5,091 bases of DNA from Gammaproteobacteria bacterium (lineage in GTDB: Bacteria > Pseudomonadota > Gammaproteobacteria > Pseudomonadales > Halieaceae), in the NCBI GenBank assembly GCA_018222695.1, contig JAAEZV010000141.1, positions 1 to 5,091 of the forward strand. Direction: 5' to 3'. A model generated the notes under the pieces. The model made no database searches, was not told the DNA's origin, and worked only from the letters and a program-made list of their open reading frames with translations. Shown here one piece after another: positions 4,503-5,091 of the stretch; the first letter of the stretch is position 1, and the number at the start of each line of letters is the position of its first letter. The translations under genes and the position numbers were made by a program.

Positions 4503-5091
4503 GTGGTAGGGCCTACCGAGCGAGAGCTCGCACAGCGCTGGCCGCTGATCATGGCGACCTGCATGGGCATTATCAGTAGCTCCTTCGTGCTGCCTTACTA
4601 CTCCATAGGTGCGTTACTCACACCGGTGACCGAAGAATTCGGATGGAGCCGCGCGCAGTTCCAAGCCGCCATTCTGTTCAGCTCCGGTCTGGGTGCCCTG
4701 ACATCGCCGCTCATCGGCTGGCTGAACGACAAGTATGGCCCCAGAAGGGTCGCCCTGCCCTCAATGATCGGCCTGTCTCTGGGATTGCTAGCAGCCTCAC
4801 AGATTCAGGGCGATCTGTGGATGCTGTTTCTGGCCTACGGCATGATGGCGCTGCTGGGTGCCGGCACGATACCTGTGACCTGGACGCGCGCTATCGCGAC
4901 CAGTTTTTTTAAAAGAAGAGGCTTGGCACTGGGACTGGCACTGACCGGAACCGGCATCTGCGCGTCGGTCGCGCCTCACTACACGGTATGGCTGACGGAT
5001 CAATTTGGGTGGAGAGGCGCTTACGTGGGCCTCGCCCTAGTGCCCTTATTCCTTGCCTGGCCCATGCTGTACTTCCTGTTCAGGCCGTTAG
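4503..5091 (+). CDS. MFS transporter, monocarboxylate/OFA-like, N-terminal half (3' truncated by window edge)
   Basis: The frame is open from GTG 4503 to the window end, giving 196 residues and about six membrane segments: roughly 14-37, 52-71, 83-101, 105-125, 139-161 and 170-193. Between the second and third segments is the major-facilitator motif A, GWLNDKYGPRR (72-82). The stretches 'EFGWSRAQF' (45-53), 'SFFKRRGLALGLA' (134-146) and 'FGWRGAY' (168-174) are characteristic of the monocarboxylate transporter / oxalate-formate antiporter-like branch. It is an inner-membrane secondary carrier, probably for an organic acid. GTG 4503 is preferred: it starts one base after the upstream TGA, a purine-rich GAGAGTGAG lies just upstream, and it yields a short charged cytoplasmic leader before segment 1. 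ATG 4551 would cut into that first segment. Position in the operon suggests uptake of the pathway substrate. The second half, with motifs that would refine substrate class, is outside. Confidence 0.9.
   Translation, partial: MVGPTERELAQRWPLIMATCMGIISSSFVLPYYSIGALLTPVTEEFGWSRAQFQAAILFSSGLGALTSPLIGWLNDKYGPRRVALPSMIGLSLGLLAASQIQGDLWMLFLAYGMMALLGAGTIPVTWTRAIATSFFKRRGLALGLALTGTGICASVAPHYTVWLTDQFGWRGAYVGLALVPLFLAWPMLYFLFRPL

Noticed and set aside
4887..4910. Hairpin CGCG-ctat-CGCG followed by seven T, resembling an intrinsic terminator
   Set aside because: The stem is only 4 bp, the T-run is separated from it by five bases, and it lies in the middle of the MFS coding frame where TTT TTT encodes the family-typical Phe-Phe before KRRG.
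4904..4914. T7-A4 run as a possible programmed frameshift site
   Set aside because: The MFS frame continues with family-typical sequence on both sides and no alternative frame gives a sensible product, so ordinary decoding explains it.

Overview
The window reads as a piece of a GC-rich proteobacterial chromosome. It is densely packed: every gene is on the + strand, starts overlap stops, and Shine-Dalgarno-like sites are recognisable. My best guess is a marine or environmental gammaproteobacterium with catabolic versatility. That guess rests on protein style (putidaredoxin-type ferredoxin, several short-chain dehydrogenases, amidohydrolases, a monocarboxylate-type MFS carrier) and not on any phylogenetic marker, so it is weak. 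No mobile element, tRNA, rRNA or CRISPR array is visible.

Layout. (1) 1-708: C-terminal part of an imidazolonepropionase-like amidohydrolase, cut by the left edge. (2) 709-884: a 176-nt gap with an imperfect 18-bp repeat, two mutually exclusive short hairpins and a possible 25-codon ORF; a promoter for the downstream genes would be expected here. (3) 885-3439: a tightly coupled block of four genes: an SDR oxidoreductase with an NAD-type signature, a ThuA-like protein, a second SDR with an NADP-type signature, and a [2Fe-2S] ferredoxin of the putidaredoxin/adrenodoxin class. The junctions are ATGA, ATGA and an 8-nt overlap. (4) 3440-3484: a 45-nt gap with a fair sigma-70-like promoter match whose -35 overlaps a small perfect palindrome. 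(5) 3485-4501: an amidohydrolase-2 (ACMSD-like) protein. (6) 4503-5091: the N-terminal half of an MFS transporter starting at GTG one base after the previous stop and cut by the right edge.

Taken together this looks like part of a catabolic operon for a small organic acid, aromatic or terpenoid-like compound. The MFS carrier would import it. The ferredoxin would feed electrons to an oxygenase (P450 or Rieske type) that must lie outside the window. The two SDRs would oxidise or reduce alcohol/ketone intermediates, and the amidohydrolases would hydrolyse or decarboxylate products. The substrate cannot be read from the sequence, and the ThuA-like protein has no assigned step.

The most notable points are: the ACMSD-like enzyme keeps its four histidines but has Asn where the family has a metal-binding/catalytic Asp; the other amidohydrolase has Glu at the analogous strand-8 Asp position; a ThuA-like gene sits translationally coupled between two SDRs; and a ferredoxin is present without reductase or oxygenase in view.
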